This document shows, piece after piece, positions 22,936 to 36,100 of a stretch of DNA of 64,000 bases. Both the position numbers and the translations under genes were made by a program. The DNA comes from Fremontodendron californicum (taxonomy: Eukaryota > Streptophyta > Magnoliopsida > Malvales > Malvaceae). Numbering within the stretch: position 1 is the first letter of the stretch; each line of letters opens with the position of its first letter. The stretch lies in NCBI GenBank assembly GCA_030761205.1, contig JAULJL010000027.1:7755001-7819000 (forward strand), in the 5' to 3' direction. The notes under the pieces are model-generated. The model searched no databases. It was not told the origin of the DNA and saw nothing but the letters and a program-made list of their open reading frames with translations.

Positions 22936-25900
22936 ATGAACATGCCAAAGCAGAAGCAGGTGACGGTTCGTGACTTGGTGGAGGAAGCCAAGAAGCGAAT
23001 TGTGATTTTAGCTATATGCGTCGTCGGAATGTCCTATCTCATGTCACGTTAAGTTCTCAAATCCTCTTTTTTGTATTTCTCATCTAATTGCTACTGAATT
23101 TACTCTATAATTTTGATTGTTTAATTATCCTTCTTGATCTTCAAGTTAAATTTGATTAATGCTTTCATTCAATTATTTGCTATTGAGTTCAGTTAGGGTT
23201 TTGACTGTGTTCAGTTAGTGTTTTAAAAGAAATTTATATGCAATTTTGTTAATAGCGACTTTAATTTTTTCTAAGTCTCGTCAATTACTTTTTAGGATGG
23301 AATTGGATCGGTTATATTTGTAGCCTGCAGGTTGTAGTATTGGAGTTTTAAGATAAATAAAAAGTTGGTTAATGTAGAACTTTGGATTCAAATTTAAGTT
23401 GGCACCAGGATTTGGAGTTAGGTTTCTTCATATTGACTGGAATCGCAGTTCTTTATCCTACCACAGTTTAGCCCGTCTTTCATTTGACTGTCTAGGTGAT
23501 AAATGCCCAGTTGAAACCACTAAATCTTTAGCTAGTGTCCAGGTCGCACAGTTCTCTGAACTAAAAATTTAAATTAACATCACTAACGTGATTAACAGAT
23601 TTGAATTTAGTGGTGATTAACTTCGGTTCCTTAATGTGATATTACCATTGACCTTTAGTGAGCAAATAGAGCAAACTGGTTCCTTTACATTTGTACTAAT
23701 TACCTGCAAGTGCAGTATAATGCTATCAATCAATGGTGCCGCTTCATAGAAAATAATAATGCAGTCAGTGGATTCTTTCGTGGCAAAGTGAGGTGTATGA
23801 TTAATAATGATGTTTTCAATTCTGTTCTGCGTCAGTCACTCAGTTGTTTGAAGTTTCATTTTTTTATAATATTTTTTACCCTCTCTCTCATGACCAAACA
23901 CAAACTACTGTGCTCTTTCATGGGTTTGTTAATTCATTTTCTTCTTTATGAACACTTGGAATTGAATACTTAACATGGAGGTTATAGCCTTAGAGATGAG
24001 TATTACATGAAATAATTCGTGTAACTGACCTCAGTTTGGTGGGATTAGATTTATATAACCATGAAAAATTGAAATATATCAAGTTCATACCTTAAATTTT
24101 GCTTAATTTGGACTTGGAGTTTTAGATTTTTAAAAGAAATTTTCATTACAGGATTTCCATTGATTTGTTTCAACTTTTGAATTGATATTTACTCATTTCC
24201 TGTTTCTTATACCAGTGACAAGCTCCTCAGTTTTGGTTAATTTGCCTGCTGCTGCATCCTTAATCATTCTCCTCCGGTATTTCTCGCTAGATTATGCAAT
24301 GCGAAGGAAAGCTGATGTATACAACAGCAAACCTGCATCTACGAATGCATTGACTCCAAAGCAACCACCAGAATGTCCTAAAGTTGTTGAACATTCTGAT
24401 TGGAGAAGGAAAGTAAATTCTCCTGTCGTCGAGAATGCAATAGATCAGTTCACAAGACATCTTATTTCTGAGTGGTTGACAGATCTATGGTATTCTCGTT
24501 TAACACCTGATAAGGAAGGCCCAGAGGAACTGGTGCAGATCATAAATGGTGTTCTTGGGGAGCTTTCAGACCGCATGAGAAATATAAATCTCATCGATTT
24601 ACTCACAAGGTATAAGTCCATTCCACCACTTTTTTTGTTATGATTTTTGTTTAAGACTGATTAAGACGGAACTAATCTACTTCTAGGATGATGCAGGGAC
24701 CTTATTAATCTCATTTGTTCACACTTGGAGCTTTTTCGTATCAATAAAGCAAAATTTGAAAATCAGCAATCTGGACCGTTGACTATTGAATATCGAGATG
24801 CTGAAATAAGACGTCTTCTGGCTGCGGAGAACAAACTGCACCCGGCTTTATTCTCTACTGAAGCTGAGCACAAGGTTATTGAGTTTTTACTTTGACCTTC
24901 CAGTTATATCAATCTAGTCAAGCAAGTGACTGTATTATTCCTTGATTATATCTATCTTCTACTAACAGTACCTTATGCCCTGTTTATTTCAGGTTCTGCA
25001 ACATTTGATGAATGGTCTCATTTCTTTCACATTCAGGCCCGAAGATCTGCAGTGCTCTTTCTTTCGTTATGTTGTCAGGGATCTTCTGGCATGTGCAGTA
25101 ATGCGACCGGTCATAAACTTAGTGAGTCCAAGGTGATCTGTCTTTCTATTTTTCTTGACTTCATTCATTATGTTGCAACTGTTTTCGATCATCTTGAATT
25201 TTGGAGACAGGTTTATAAATGAGAGGATCGAATCTGCTGTTATATCTATGACAAAGGCTAAAGGAGGATTTAATGCTGCACAAGATGCATCTCGATACAA
25301 ACCAAATGGCTCCTCAAGGATCCCATCTGATCATTTTTCTAAGTTTCTAGATCCTTCTGTTACTGGTGTTGAACTTGTACAGTTAAAAACTGATCGGTCC
25401 AGAGCTGCTGGAGGCACCACTGCAGCAGATGGCCTAAATGGAGCACAACTTTCGAAGGATCCATTGCTTTCCATGGATACTCGAACTTCCCGTTCATGGA
25501 GCTCTGTGCCCTTGAACTCGCAAACTGGTGCTGAAAGAGGTATCGAACGGCATCGATCAGGAGGAGGATGGGGTGATATGTTAGATCTCATTTCACGTAC
25601 AAAGACTGAGGTCCTTGCTCCAGAAAATTTTGAGAACATGTGGACAAAAGGGAGAAACTACAAAAAGAAGGAAGGTGAAAAACGATTAATTGAGCAAGTT
25701 CCACAGCATTCCTCTGCTGGGAACCCTGCAACAGTGGATCATTCAAAAGCAATATCTAAGACCAGAGAGAAGTATCCAACCAAGCTTAACTCATCTGAGA
25801 GTCATGCTGCTCAATCTGCATTAACTGATCAGCACAAAATAGAAAAATCATTCCCATATGAAGCTAGGAATGTATCATGCTGCTCTTCAGTTGCATCTTA

Positions 25901-28900
25901 TCAGGAAGATGATGAACATGACCTTGTTGATTTGGAGGAGGTTGAATCAGAAAGCAGTGATTCTTTCACTGAAGAAGAAGAAACAGGAAATGTAACAGGT
26001 CTTGATTCTACTGGAACTAAAGTTTGGGATGGTAAGAGTAACAGAAATCTGACTGATTCTCACATTCATCATCCACTTGAAAATCCTGGGGGCCGTATGG
26101 CAAAGAAGGCTGGTGGAAGGCATGTTCAGTATCGAAGATTCACTAGAACCCCATCCAGCAGGAAAAGATCTAGATTGACCAGTCAGAAGTTGCCTGTCTG
26201 GCAAGAGGTTGAGAGGACAAGCTTCTTATCAGGGGATGGACAGGACATACTTAATTCACCAAATGGACATGGAAAAGCTGATGATTCCGGTGATGATTCT
26301 GAGACTGAATTCTTTGGTAGACTTCACTGTGGAGCAACTGCTTCTTCATCTGCTGCTTCTATCTCTATTTCAGAAAGTCGTAGTCTGAATGCTAATTCCT
26401 TGCAAAATTCGTTGGTGGTGGATTCTTTCTTTAAATTGAGCTGTGAGGTACTTACTGATGATCAGGATCAACTTCATATCAGTATATGCTAGAATTCTGG
26501 TACTCTTTCCATGATTACTGCAATATTATTTTCTTTTGCAGGTTTTGGGTGCAAATATTGTGAAGAGTGGCTCTAGAACATTTGCTGTTTATTCCATATC
26601 TGTTACAGATGTAAATAACAATAATAGTTGGTCAATCAAGAGAAGGTGCGTAGAGTGTGCTATATACTTTCTGGTCTTGTCCCATGTTGCATTCCATAGC
26701 ATTCATTCTTCATTGTGTAGGCATCTCGGTTGGATTTTTCTAAAATGTCAAACCAGTTAATGCTTATTTTCACCTCTATCAGAGTTGCTAGCAGTTATGC
26801 TTATCTTCACCTTTATCAAAGTTGCTAGTCTTTTTAATTGTTGTCTTTCAGGTTCCGACATTTTGAGGAACTGCATCAGCACCTTAAACAATTTCCAGAG
26901 TATAAACTTCACTTGCCACCAAAGCATTTTCTCTCAACAGGTTTAGACATTCCTGTAATACGAGAACGGTGTAAATGGCTTGACGGATATGTAAAGGTTA
27001 AACACTTGAACTCACATTTCCTTTTTTTTCGTCTGTGGGGGCATATCTGTTGAACTAAGTTATTCAAGTTTATATTTTATTTCTATATTGACGTTTCTTC
27101 CTAAAATATGTTTGTCGGACTGTTTGATTGCTAGTACTTCCATGATTCCATCTATCCAAAGTGCCATTATGAGATCTATCTGTAGTTTATATATGAGAAA
27201 TAGACATAGCATATGCTTTTTATACTAGTTTTGCTTATCTTTCTATTTTTATAGGAATTATTAACATTTTTGCCTTTTCAGAAGGTCCTGCAGCTTCCTA
27301 CTATTTCAGGATCAATTGAAGTTTGGGACTTCCTAAGTGTTGATTCCCAGGTGGACTTCTATTTTCCTTTTCTTATGGAAAAAGAGCTGTTCTTTTTTTC
27401 TTTTCTGGGAAGAGAAGAGAGAGGGGGGGGGGGGGGGGGATTTCTTCCCTTTTAAGCACAATCTCTTATCATATGCATTTTGTAATGCAGACATATGTAT
27501 TCTCAAATTCTTTTTCTATCGTCGAAACATTGCCAGGTAATTAAGATTTAATTTAGTAGACCGTGTGCATAGTTTGCTTTTCTTTCTTAACCTGTTTTTG
27601 GCTGATTCTATTTTTTGTGTTGCTTGGGAACTTTCTAGTTGACCTTGACAATAATCCATCTGAAAAGAGCAAAAAGGCCTCCAAGGTTATGGGGCCTCTG
27701 ATGGGTCCCTTATCTTCCAGGAGGGAACAGTTAGACACTGAAGGCAAGGAATCTGCATTGCAAATGAAGCCTAATCTGGCAACGGATGGGTTAAGAAATG
27801 CAAAAGATGTGTCTTATTCTCCATCAAAAATTCCCACTGAAGAATGGGGTAAGTCCTTTGAAGATTCAGGCAGTGATTCTGATACTAGAATGCGAAATAA
27901 TTCGTTTGTAAGAAACACGAGGAAGAATGTTAAAGGAAGACAGAACGAAAGAATGGAAGATGCTTCTGAGTTGCTTCTTGATGCTGCTACGCACCCAACC
28001 CTTCCTACTGAGGTAATCAGTTAAGGTCAAATATTTTCTTTCCTCTATCAATGTCTGTAGAATTAATATGGCTGTCATAACCATGCTTAATGGAATGTAA
28101 AACTTTCATGTGTCATATTTAGTATTTGCAAAGCGATTTGAGTTGTGAGGCTTCTAGGCTCCTCAGAGGTTTTTAACAGAAACATCTTCTGTGCAGTGGG
28201 TGCCACCAAATTTAAGTGTCCCCATATTAGATTTGGTGGATGTCATTTTCCAGCTCCAGGATGGTGGATGGATCAGGTTCATAAATGGCTATAGAACTAT
28301 GAACTTATATCAGCATTACATTTTCATCTTCAGCTTAGCATTATCACATCTAGTTCTAACCAGATGCACAATTTTTACCATTCTTTGTCTGTGTATTTCA
28401 GGCGGAAGGCATTTTGGGTGGCCAAACAAATTCTACAACTTGGAATGGGTGATGCTTTTGATGATTGGCTGATAGAAAAAATCCAGCTGCTGCGCAAGGG
28501 CTCAGTTGTTGCTTCAGGAATCAAGCGGATTGAGAAGGTAGTCATTTGATCTCAGAAATGTTCTTCTAAAAAGTGTAGCAAATGTAACTGTAAAATCTTT
28601 TAGTGGTATCAGAGACCTAAAAATAAATTATAAATCTCCTCTTGACCAAGTTTGCAAGAGGATTTAATGGAAGGGGCAGGCCAACCCCCCATGATGTTAG
28701 CTCAGCCTTTGGTCTGGAACATATGTTCTTTCAAGTGGAATTTTCAATACAGCTTAGTCTAGATCTGTCTGTAAAATATTTTTAAAACCCTCTTTTGGAG
28801 GGATAAGAGCAAGATCAACTGGGATTCTGTTCACTGTCTTATCTGGCTTAAAATTTATCTTTTACAACCTCTTATCTTATCAATTGTTGCCATGTTGGAC

Positions 28901-29875
28901 ATTTTTTTCCCTGTATTTCCTTGTGCTTAACCTTACTACTTTATGTCTTGTCTTCTGGGACTGCAAGTGGTTTGTCTTAAAATGTTCAGAATTTTTAAAT
29001 GGGAGCACCTATGCTTGTACACGGTTCTAATATAGAACGCCTGCAATTGTCATGCAGATACTTTGGCCTGATGGAATATTCATAACCAAACATCCAAGGC
29101 GACAATGTCCGCCATCATCCAGTAGCCCATCCCAGGCTTCACCTCGTCGTCCACAATCTCCGGAAATATCTTCACCTAGATTGAGTGATGAGCAGAAACA
29201 ACTGGAAGCAGAACGTCGTGCAAAATTCGTTTATGAGCTCATGATTGGTAGTTTTGTTTTTCATGAATGTTTCTTATTAATAATCTGCATTATACAGGAT
29301 CTTACGTTATTAAACTGAAAATTTTAAGAAAGTCAATGAAGTCGATTTTCTTGATACAGACAATGCACCTGCTGCTATTGTGGGCCTTGTTGGTCGCAAG
29401 GAGTATGAACAATGCGCTAAGGATCTCTATTTCTTTATTCAGGTAATTAGGAGATAAGAGACTTTATTTTTTGTTCTTTTAACGTGGAACATGGTCTTGT
29501 TTTCGGAAACAGCACTTCAATTAATGATAGGCAACGTATATGAGCTAGGTACTTTAGATCTGGTTTACTGCTGTGTGAAGTAAAGGGTATTATAAGTTAT
29601 TAATGACACCGATCCAGGTAGAACATGATGGGTGCAAGTTGTTAGAGTGGCTGGAGACTTGGTTTTCCTATTAAAATTCATTACAGTTAAGATAGGCTCA
29701 TATTCTTAACGGTTTTGCGTTTGTTCTCTCTTGGTTGCAGTCTAGTGTCTGTTTGAAGCTGCTGGCATATGACCTTGTTGAGCTCATGCTGTTGTCTGCA
29801 TTTCCAGAGATGGATCATGTATTCAAGCAGTTGCACGAAGAAAAACACAAGTTTGGTGAATTTAAAGCAAACTAG
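22936..29875 (+). CDS. PXA-PX-nexin-C domain protein (sorting nexin-like)
   Basis: Fifteen exons: 22936-23047, 24216-24609, 24697-24874, 24993-25132, 25211-26447, 26542-26645, 26852-26996, 27282-27350, 27491-27536, 27639-28012, 28197-28276, 28402-28537, 29058-29247, 29360-29442 and 29741-29875. The reading frame stays open for 1,140 residues and every junction is GT-AG. Two hydrophobic segments lie near residues 22-37 and 42-62. A PXA (PX-associated) domain follows at about 95-285, then a long acidic and Ser-rich linker (exon 5), a PX phosphoinositide-binding domain at about 688-800 (KRRFRHFEEL, LPPKHF, RCKWLDGY) and a nexin C-terminal domain from about 934. This order matches Arabidopsis At2g15900-type proteins, expected on endosomal or other endomembranes. 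Substrate lipid and partners are not known from sequence. Intron 8 contains a run of 17 G. Confidence 0.93.
27423..27439 (+). repeat. poly-G tract in intron
   Basis: Seventeen consecutive G follow GAGAGA in the intron between exons 8 and 9 of the PX gene. It could form a G-quadruplex in the sense transcript; its length is also the kind of run prone to sequencing error. Confidence 0.7.
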
Positions 29876-31498
29876 TTGACATTGGCCTTATATTTTCCCT
29901 CAGGTACAATGTTGAGATTCATGTCTGCCATTGGCCTTGATTCCTTTGCATTGAGAAGATGTACTTCATACATATTTTACAGTGTCAAGATCATCCAATT
30001 CATATACAGGTCCAATTTCTGTAATTAGTTTTTTTTTTTTTTAATTTCACTCTTAGAGGAAATTGTAAGTAAATCTTGAGAATAGTGAAAATGTATAATG
30101 GAAAGCTTTTTCCTCTTGTTCTTTTTTTTTCTCCCCCCTCAAACATGTTATTATTCCTGATATGTTATTATTCCTGATAGTAGACTTGATAGAGACCAGC
30201 TCAAGGGTTGGGTAATCCGTCCGGTTCAGCCTGTATTGGATCGGGTTTTGATAGAAATTTTAGTGATCCGAGTTGACTTGACTCAACCCGAATCACTGTT
30301 TAATTAATAAAAAATTAATTTTTTTATTTAATTTAATTATAAATATACATATAAATATTAATATAAAAATTAAAGGCAGGTTTAAACATTTTGTCCAAAG
30401 TTACTGTGTCCTGCCTTCCATTTTCAACCTACCAACAATAATGCTTTGCCAGCGAAGCTTCCATGAACTACTGAAGCTGTTCGTACTCGGCTGGATCCAA
30501 TAGTTGTTATGGTTAAAGCCAGCCACGGGTGCCGAGTTAATCTATTCACGGGTTGGATGACTCGATTGTGTCCAAATTATTATTTAATCAATAATTTTTT
30601 TGAATTCAGCTTGACAAATTGTGTCCAAATTGGGTCAAAAATTTTGAATTTTTGTAATCTGAATCGATGCAACGAATTACTATTTAATCAATAATTTTTT
30701 TAATTTAATTATAAAATATATAAATATTAATATAAAAATAATTTTAATATTTTAATATATTTCAAATAATAAAACAGATTTTCTATAAACCAAACCCGAG
30801 CTGAACTTGAGCAAACAATTTTTTATTATTCGAGCTTAATTCAATTTATGAACATCTCTAGTGCTGAGTGCAAGACATGGACACTATCCTCTTTGTTGCC
30901 TCATATTATAAGATGTGAATGTTTCAGCAACAGCCGGAGATTGTAAAGAATAAAGATAAACACAGAAATAGCAGCTACTGATAACTCAGATGATCTTACT
31001 GGCTTTAGCCTTTTATGGTTGACAAGAGCCAAGAGATACTACTACACTTGACTAGACCAGAGTCCCACACTCCAGCTGAAAAGACATTGTAGCAAAAGTT
31101 TCAAGCATCTCACCAAATAAGGTTATGATATGATGAACTCATGAACCCATATTCAAGCAACAATTATGAAGCTCGAATCCACTGACCACGATTATCGACT
31201 ACAATTACAGAAGATTATATATAATCTGAGAAGTGCCTAAAAATTTCAACCATCTGAAACAAGATTAAGGGCATCATAACCAAAACAAGAACATGATTAA
31301 CTTCATCCAAAAAGACACCAAGTAATTAAGGGTCAAACAACAATAGCCTTATCCATACTTGTTCAAAACTTAAAGCAACTACATAAAAATAGAAACTAAA
31401 ACAACTAAAACATCCAATGTAATGACATTCCTCAAGTAATGTTCCCATAAAACTTTTCCTAACAAAGATGGCATCATCCAAAACAACCTCATAACACC
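29876..31498. other. intergenic region between convergent PX and RPL37 genes
   Basis: Holds the two 3' UTRs and decayed repeat DNA at about 30190-30860. The repeat part has GGTTCAGCC/GGATCGGG-like ends, two copies of TTTAATCAATAATTTTTTT (near 30583 and 30685) and a terminal CATCTCTA, suggesting hAT-like relics without a clear target duplication. No gene is seen. Confidence 0.45.
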
Positions 31499-32790
31499 TT
31501 AAGCAGAAGCTGCTGCAACCTTCTTCCTTGGCGCTGCTTCAGTACCTAGATCATGAACAAAATAAGAATAAATTTAAAAAAGAAAAAAAAAACTTTGACT
31601 AGAATAGAATATGTTCATATGCAAAGAAACTAAATTTAGAAACCAATAAACATAAGGAAATTAGCAGTTTCCTACCTTCTCTGAAACCACTCTTGAACCT
31701 ACGAGGAACATGGCGGAGATACCTCATCCTACCGGTTCCAGTGGTCTTTCTTCGGATTGCCTTAACACTCCAGTTATCTGAATCCCATAATAAACAAGTT
31801 CCCTTTAGATTTAACAATTAACACCTAATTACAATCCATTCACACACATTTAACATCTAATTATTGCCTGCTCAAACATATTCATACAAGCACGACACGA
31901 CACCACACCCCATGGCCATTCACATAACTACGAGTATAAGCACATTTCTTTTAACATTAAAACTAACAAACACTAGAATCATTAACATAACTACGAGTAT
32001 TACTATACAAATTTATATTTTAGAAAGAAACATATTAACACTCCTGCAAACCATGTTACACGGACTCTTCATTTTTTCTGAAGTATTCGTGTTCGACATC
32101 TGTGTCTGACACATATTCAGATATGAGTATAGGTGTATGATACTCCAAATATATGAAAAAACTTTAAAAAATTGAGCATACCATTATATCCGACACTCAC
32201 CACGAGTCCGGGTAACATTGTCTGCAAGTATACGAGTTCAGACTTTTATAAAGAAACAAAATTCACATCGGATCCTCTTTCCATTATATTCAGGAAAATG
32301 AAATTTAATTAGAATTAAATACATTCAAGGGAAAAACAAGCTAAAAAACTACAAACCCAGATACATAGTCTTATCAGAGAGATTAACCTGAATAAACCAA
32401 GTACATAAAGAAACAAACCCAGAGAATAAATCAGCTAAACAAAAAGAAACCCAGATGCGGAAGGAAATTTAATAACAGTAATCAACAAAAACAAAAAAAA
32501 AATATTAAAGTTTTAGACATAAAAGAAAAGAGGAGCTCTTACATGTCCTCTTACGGGCAGCAGGGAAAGCACAGGCAGAGCAACGGCTTTTCTGGAGATG
32601 GAAGCTACGGCGGCCACATCTCACGCAAAGAGTGTGGGTCTTGTTCCTTCTTTTACCGAAACTCCCGGTTCCCTTTCCCTGCACATTACCATATTTATTT
32701 CATTTGCAAACATCCAATTAGATCAAGGGAAGAAAAAATCAAAAAATGAAAAAGAAAAGAAGAGAGTGTTGCTTTTTGTTATTTTACCAT
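31499..32790 (-). CDS. RPL37: 60S ribosomal protein L37 (eL37)
   Basis: Four coding exons on the minus strand: 32790-32788 (just the ATG), 32678-32543, 31777-31676 and 31545-31499. They give 95 residues, the usual eL37 length, starting MGKGTGSFGKRRNKTH. The zinc-binding cysteines are C19, C22, C34 and C37 in the CVRC and CSAC motifs, and the basic middle contains KAIRRKTTGTGRMRYLR. It is a structural protein of the cytosolic large ribosomal subunit that binds 5.8S/25S rRNA. The first intron begins immediately after the start codon (ATG then GTAAAAT), so no long frame shows the true N terminus. Intron 2 (31778-32542) contains a MITE copy. The gene is divergent from the helicase at 33169. Confidence 0.95.
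32051..32220. mobile_element. TGTTAC-CGGACTC MITE in RPL37 intron 2
   Basis: Ends CATGTTACACGGACTC and GAGTCCGGGTAACATTG are inverted repeats. Flanking CCTGCAAA and TCTGCAAG match at 6 of 8 positions, a decayed target duplication. Internally it shares GTGTTCGACATCTGTGTCTG-like text with the other copies, in the opposite orientation to 48730-48902. Confidence 0.7.
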
Positions 32791-33168
32791 TGGAGTTGAC
32801 GCAGACGATGAAGAAGAAAGAGAGCGGCGAAGGAAGAGAAAGAATAATATAGCACTGAAGGGTTTTTTTAGGGTTAAGTTGAACAGTTTGATTACTTGGA
32901 TGGACCTCTGGGTTTTTTTTGGGATATTTTTGGGCCAAAATCAAAGATTGAGCCCAATTTAAGCTTCGGTTGGACAAAATAAATATTTAAAATGGGATTG
33001 GGTAGGGTTGGAACCCGGTTGACAAAAATATAGAATAAATTAAATTAAAAAAAACCCTCTTTCTTTTGTGGAATTTCGCGGGAAAATCATCTACAGAGCC
33101 AAACAGTAAAAACTGGGGGGAAAAAAAGCAAGGCAAAAGCGTCCAAGTTTCAATCGAGAAAGAGAGAA
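32791..33168. promoter_or_regulatory. divergent promoter of RPL37 and CHL1-type helicase
   Basis: Only 378 bp separate the two start codons. Visible elements are a telo-box-like AACCCTAA (minus strand, 32868-32875), a site II element TGGGCC at 32931-32936 and its inverted form GCCCAA at 32952-32957. Telo-box plus site II is the standard pairing in promoters of plant ribosomal-protein and proliferation genes (TCP and PUR-alpha binding). The arrangement would suit co-expression in dividing cells; this is inference. Confidence 0.7.
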
Positions 33169-36100
33169 ATGGAAAATGGAGGAGAGCCAAAATTTCCAGC
33201 ATTTCCGTTTAAGCCATATTCAATCCAGATCGATTTCATGAATTCACTTTATCACTCTTTGGATAAAGGCGGCGTCTCCATGCTCGAAAGTCCCACCGGT
33301 TCTTTCTCTCTCTCTACTGTTTTGCTAAGTTTAATTGTTGAGAAAATGGAGAGAAGAGTATTCGAATATTGAAGTGGGAAAAAGAAAAGCTAATTTTTTT
33401 GTATTTAACTTAAATTGGGGTTTCCTTTTATTTTGTTGTTGTTTTTATGTATATTTTGTGCAATTGGTTTAGTTTGTACATGCCTTGATTCCTACTTTAT
33501 GATAAAGCCAGAGTTTGGTTATATACAGGAAAATTATTCCTTTTTTTCTTTTGAATTATCCTTTTTTTTTTTTTTCATCATTCAAAATAAATTCCCTTTT
33601 TATACCTTTTTTCTTGTGGTGAGGGTTGTTAATTTTTATTAAAAAATAGCAAATTAATTTGATTTTTTCATGTAAAAATAGGAACTGGCAAAACGCTGAG
33701 CATTATCTGCAGTGCTTTGCAATGGGTGCTTGATCAGAGACAAAAAGAGAAGTCTGAAAAAAGGGTTGAATCTGATGAAAAGCAGGAAAAAAATGGTCAA
33801 ATTGGTTCAGATGATGAACCTGATTGGATCAAAAACTTTGTTGTAAACAAAGACAACCAAGTGGATGAGAAGAAGAGCAAGAAAAAGAAATATGGTTTTG
33901 GATCAGAAAAACCCGAAAAAAGAAAGAGTAAAGATAGTCACAGGGATTTATTCTCACGTGATCTAGATGAGGAATGTTTCCATGAAAACAAAGACTGCAA
34001 AACATCAGTAAAGAAAAATGATTTGGAGGACTTGGTTGATGAAGAGTTTATGCTCGAAGAATATGAAAGTGAAGAGGAAGGTGGTGTTGGAAGTTTGAAC
34101 TCAAAGAGGAAAGGCAGTAAGTTTTCTGTTAATTCATCGAGTGATGAGGAGGAAGGTGAGTCTGAGGAGGAGGAGGAAGTGAAATTGAAGGTTTATTTTT
34201 GTAGTCGGACGCATTCACAACTTTCACAGTTCGTAAAGGAGCTAAGAAAGACTGTCTTTGCCAATGAAATGAATGTTGTCTCATTGGGATCAAGGAAGAA
34301 CTTTTGCATCAATGAAGGTATATAAAACTTTGTAAATTAGTATTATATTATATACTCGTAATTTGATATTTGCCTGACCTTTTGGAGGTTTTACATTTCA
34401 GAGGTTTTGAGACTAGGAAACTCTACTCAGATTAATGAACGTTGCTTGGAGCTTCAAAAGAATAAGAAAAAGGAAATTTCTAAAATGAAGGTACTTAATA
34501 TCCTAGTTCTAACTCCATAATTCAGCTGTAATGCATTTTATCAGGGATGATTTCCTAAGCCTGTTAGCAGTTGCAGTAGTTGAGAACTTAGAGCTAGAGG
34601 TTCACCAGATGCTTAATGCAACCTTGCAGCCCCTTAACTAGTTACTTTTCCACGTTCAATTACCTCATTAACGAAGTTAAGACATCACATACCTAGGTCC
34701 ATTTACGTTGGAGACCTATCGTCTTGCTTTTAAGTTCAGTTTACACCCTAATCCAAGTAAGACTAAAAACCAAAGTATATGTTGCTGGGAAAAGAGGGTT
34801 TTCTTGATTAATGATGGTGTAGTTTTTCTTTTGCAGAACTTAGGTGCAGAGGGAAAAATACGGCGAACCAAGGCTTCTTCTGGATGCCCAATGCTCAGAA
34901 AAAATAAACTACAAGAACAGTTTAGGAATGAAATTTCTCAAGAAGGGGCATTGGACATTGAAGATCTTGTTCAACTTGGAAGAAATATAGGAACATGTCC
35001 ATATTATGGCTCCCGAAGTATGATCCCCACAGCTGATCTTGTGGTTCTTCCGTATCAATCACTCCTTTCAAAAGCATCACGTGAAGCTCTGGGACTGAAT
35101 CTAAAGGATAATGTTGTTATAATAGATGAGGCTCACAATCTGGCTGATTCCCTCATTAGCATGTATGATGTGAAAATTACTCTGTCACAGGTATATAAAT
35201 AGTTACTCCATTTTCTGTGGTATTGTCATTGGTACTTGAAAACTAGTGCACAAGCTTGGTATTTCGATTTCTGTGTTTCTCGAATATTCCAATTACTGTT
35301 TGAAACCTGCATGATGAAAAATTGGATAATCCAGTTACAAATTAATTTAGAAACCTCTTTGTTTTAGAAGGAATTTGAATCTCCTGAAAAATATTGTTTT
35401 ACTCAGTTTACAAGCTTTTGATGTCATATTGTAGATCCTAATTCATCTAAAATTAGAATTATTGAGTTATTCCATGATTCTTCTCAGTTGGAGAATGTAC
35501 ATAGCCACATAGAGGAGTACTTTGGAAGATTCCGCCGTCTCTTGGGACCTGGAAATCGAAGATATATTCAAACCCTTTTGGTCCTTACCCGGGCTTTCCT
35601 CCAAGTTCTACTTAATGATAAGGATGGGAATTGTTTAAGCACTCGCCCAGATGCTGAAAGAGGTGTCGGAGAAAACAAAACCTTTGACTCTTCCATGGCC
35701 ATAAATGATTTTTTATTCTCCCTCAATATTGACAACATTAATTTGATCAAACTGCTTCAGTATATAAGGGAAAGCAACATCATGCATAAGGTAGATTTGT
35801 GTCCATACTATATGTTTATATTTTGTGAAATCATGAGCTCAGTTCCTTTTTTACTTTTCCAATTTTATTGTCACATCTCAGAATATAATGGTTCCAGGTT
35901 AGTGGGTACGGAGATAAAATGACTATGTTGCAGAAAGGTTCAGCAGTCAAGGAAAATGGGGAAAGTTGCGATCATGGTAGCACTCTATCTGGCTTTCAGG
36001 CATTAGCAGATATGTTATTGTCGCTGACAAATAATGATGGTGATGGAAGGATAATAATCTCAAGGAAGAGATCAACATCTTCGGGACAAGGAGCTTACCT

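Noticed and set aside
25331..26204. Minus-strand open frames inside the PX gene
   Set aside because: Shadows of the long exon 5 coding sequence.
30187..30862. Possible hAT-like element between TAGAGACCAGCTCA and CATCTCTA
   Set aside because: Ends match weakly and the flanking bases show no target duplication; left as repeat relic.
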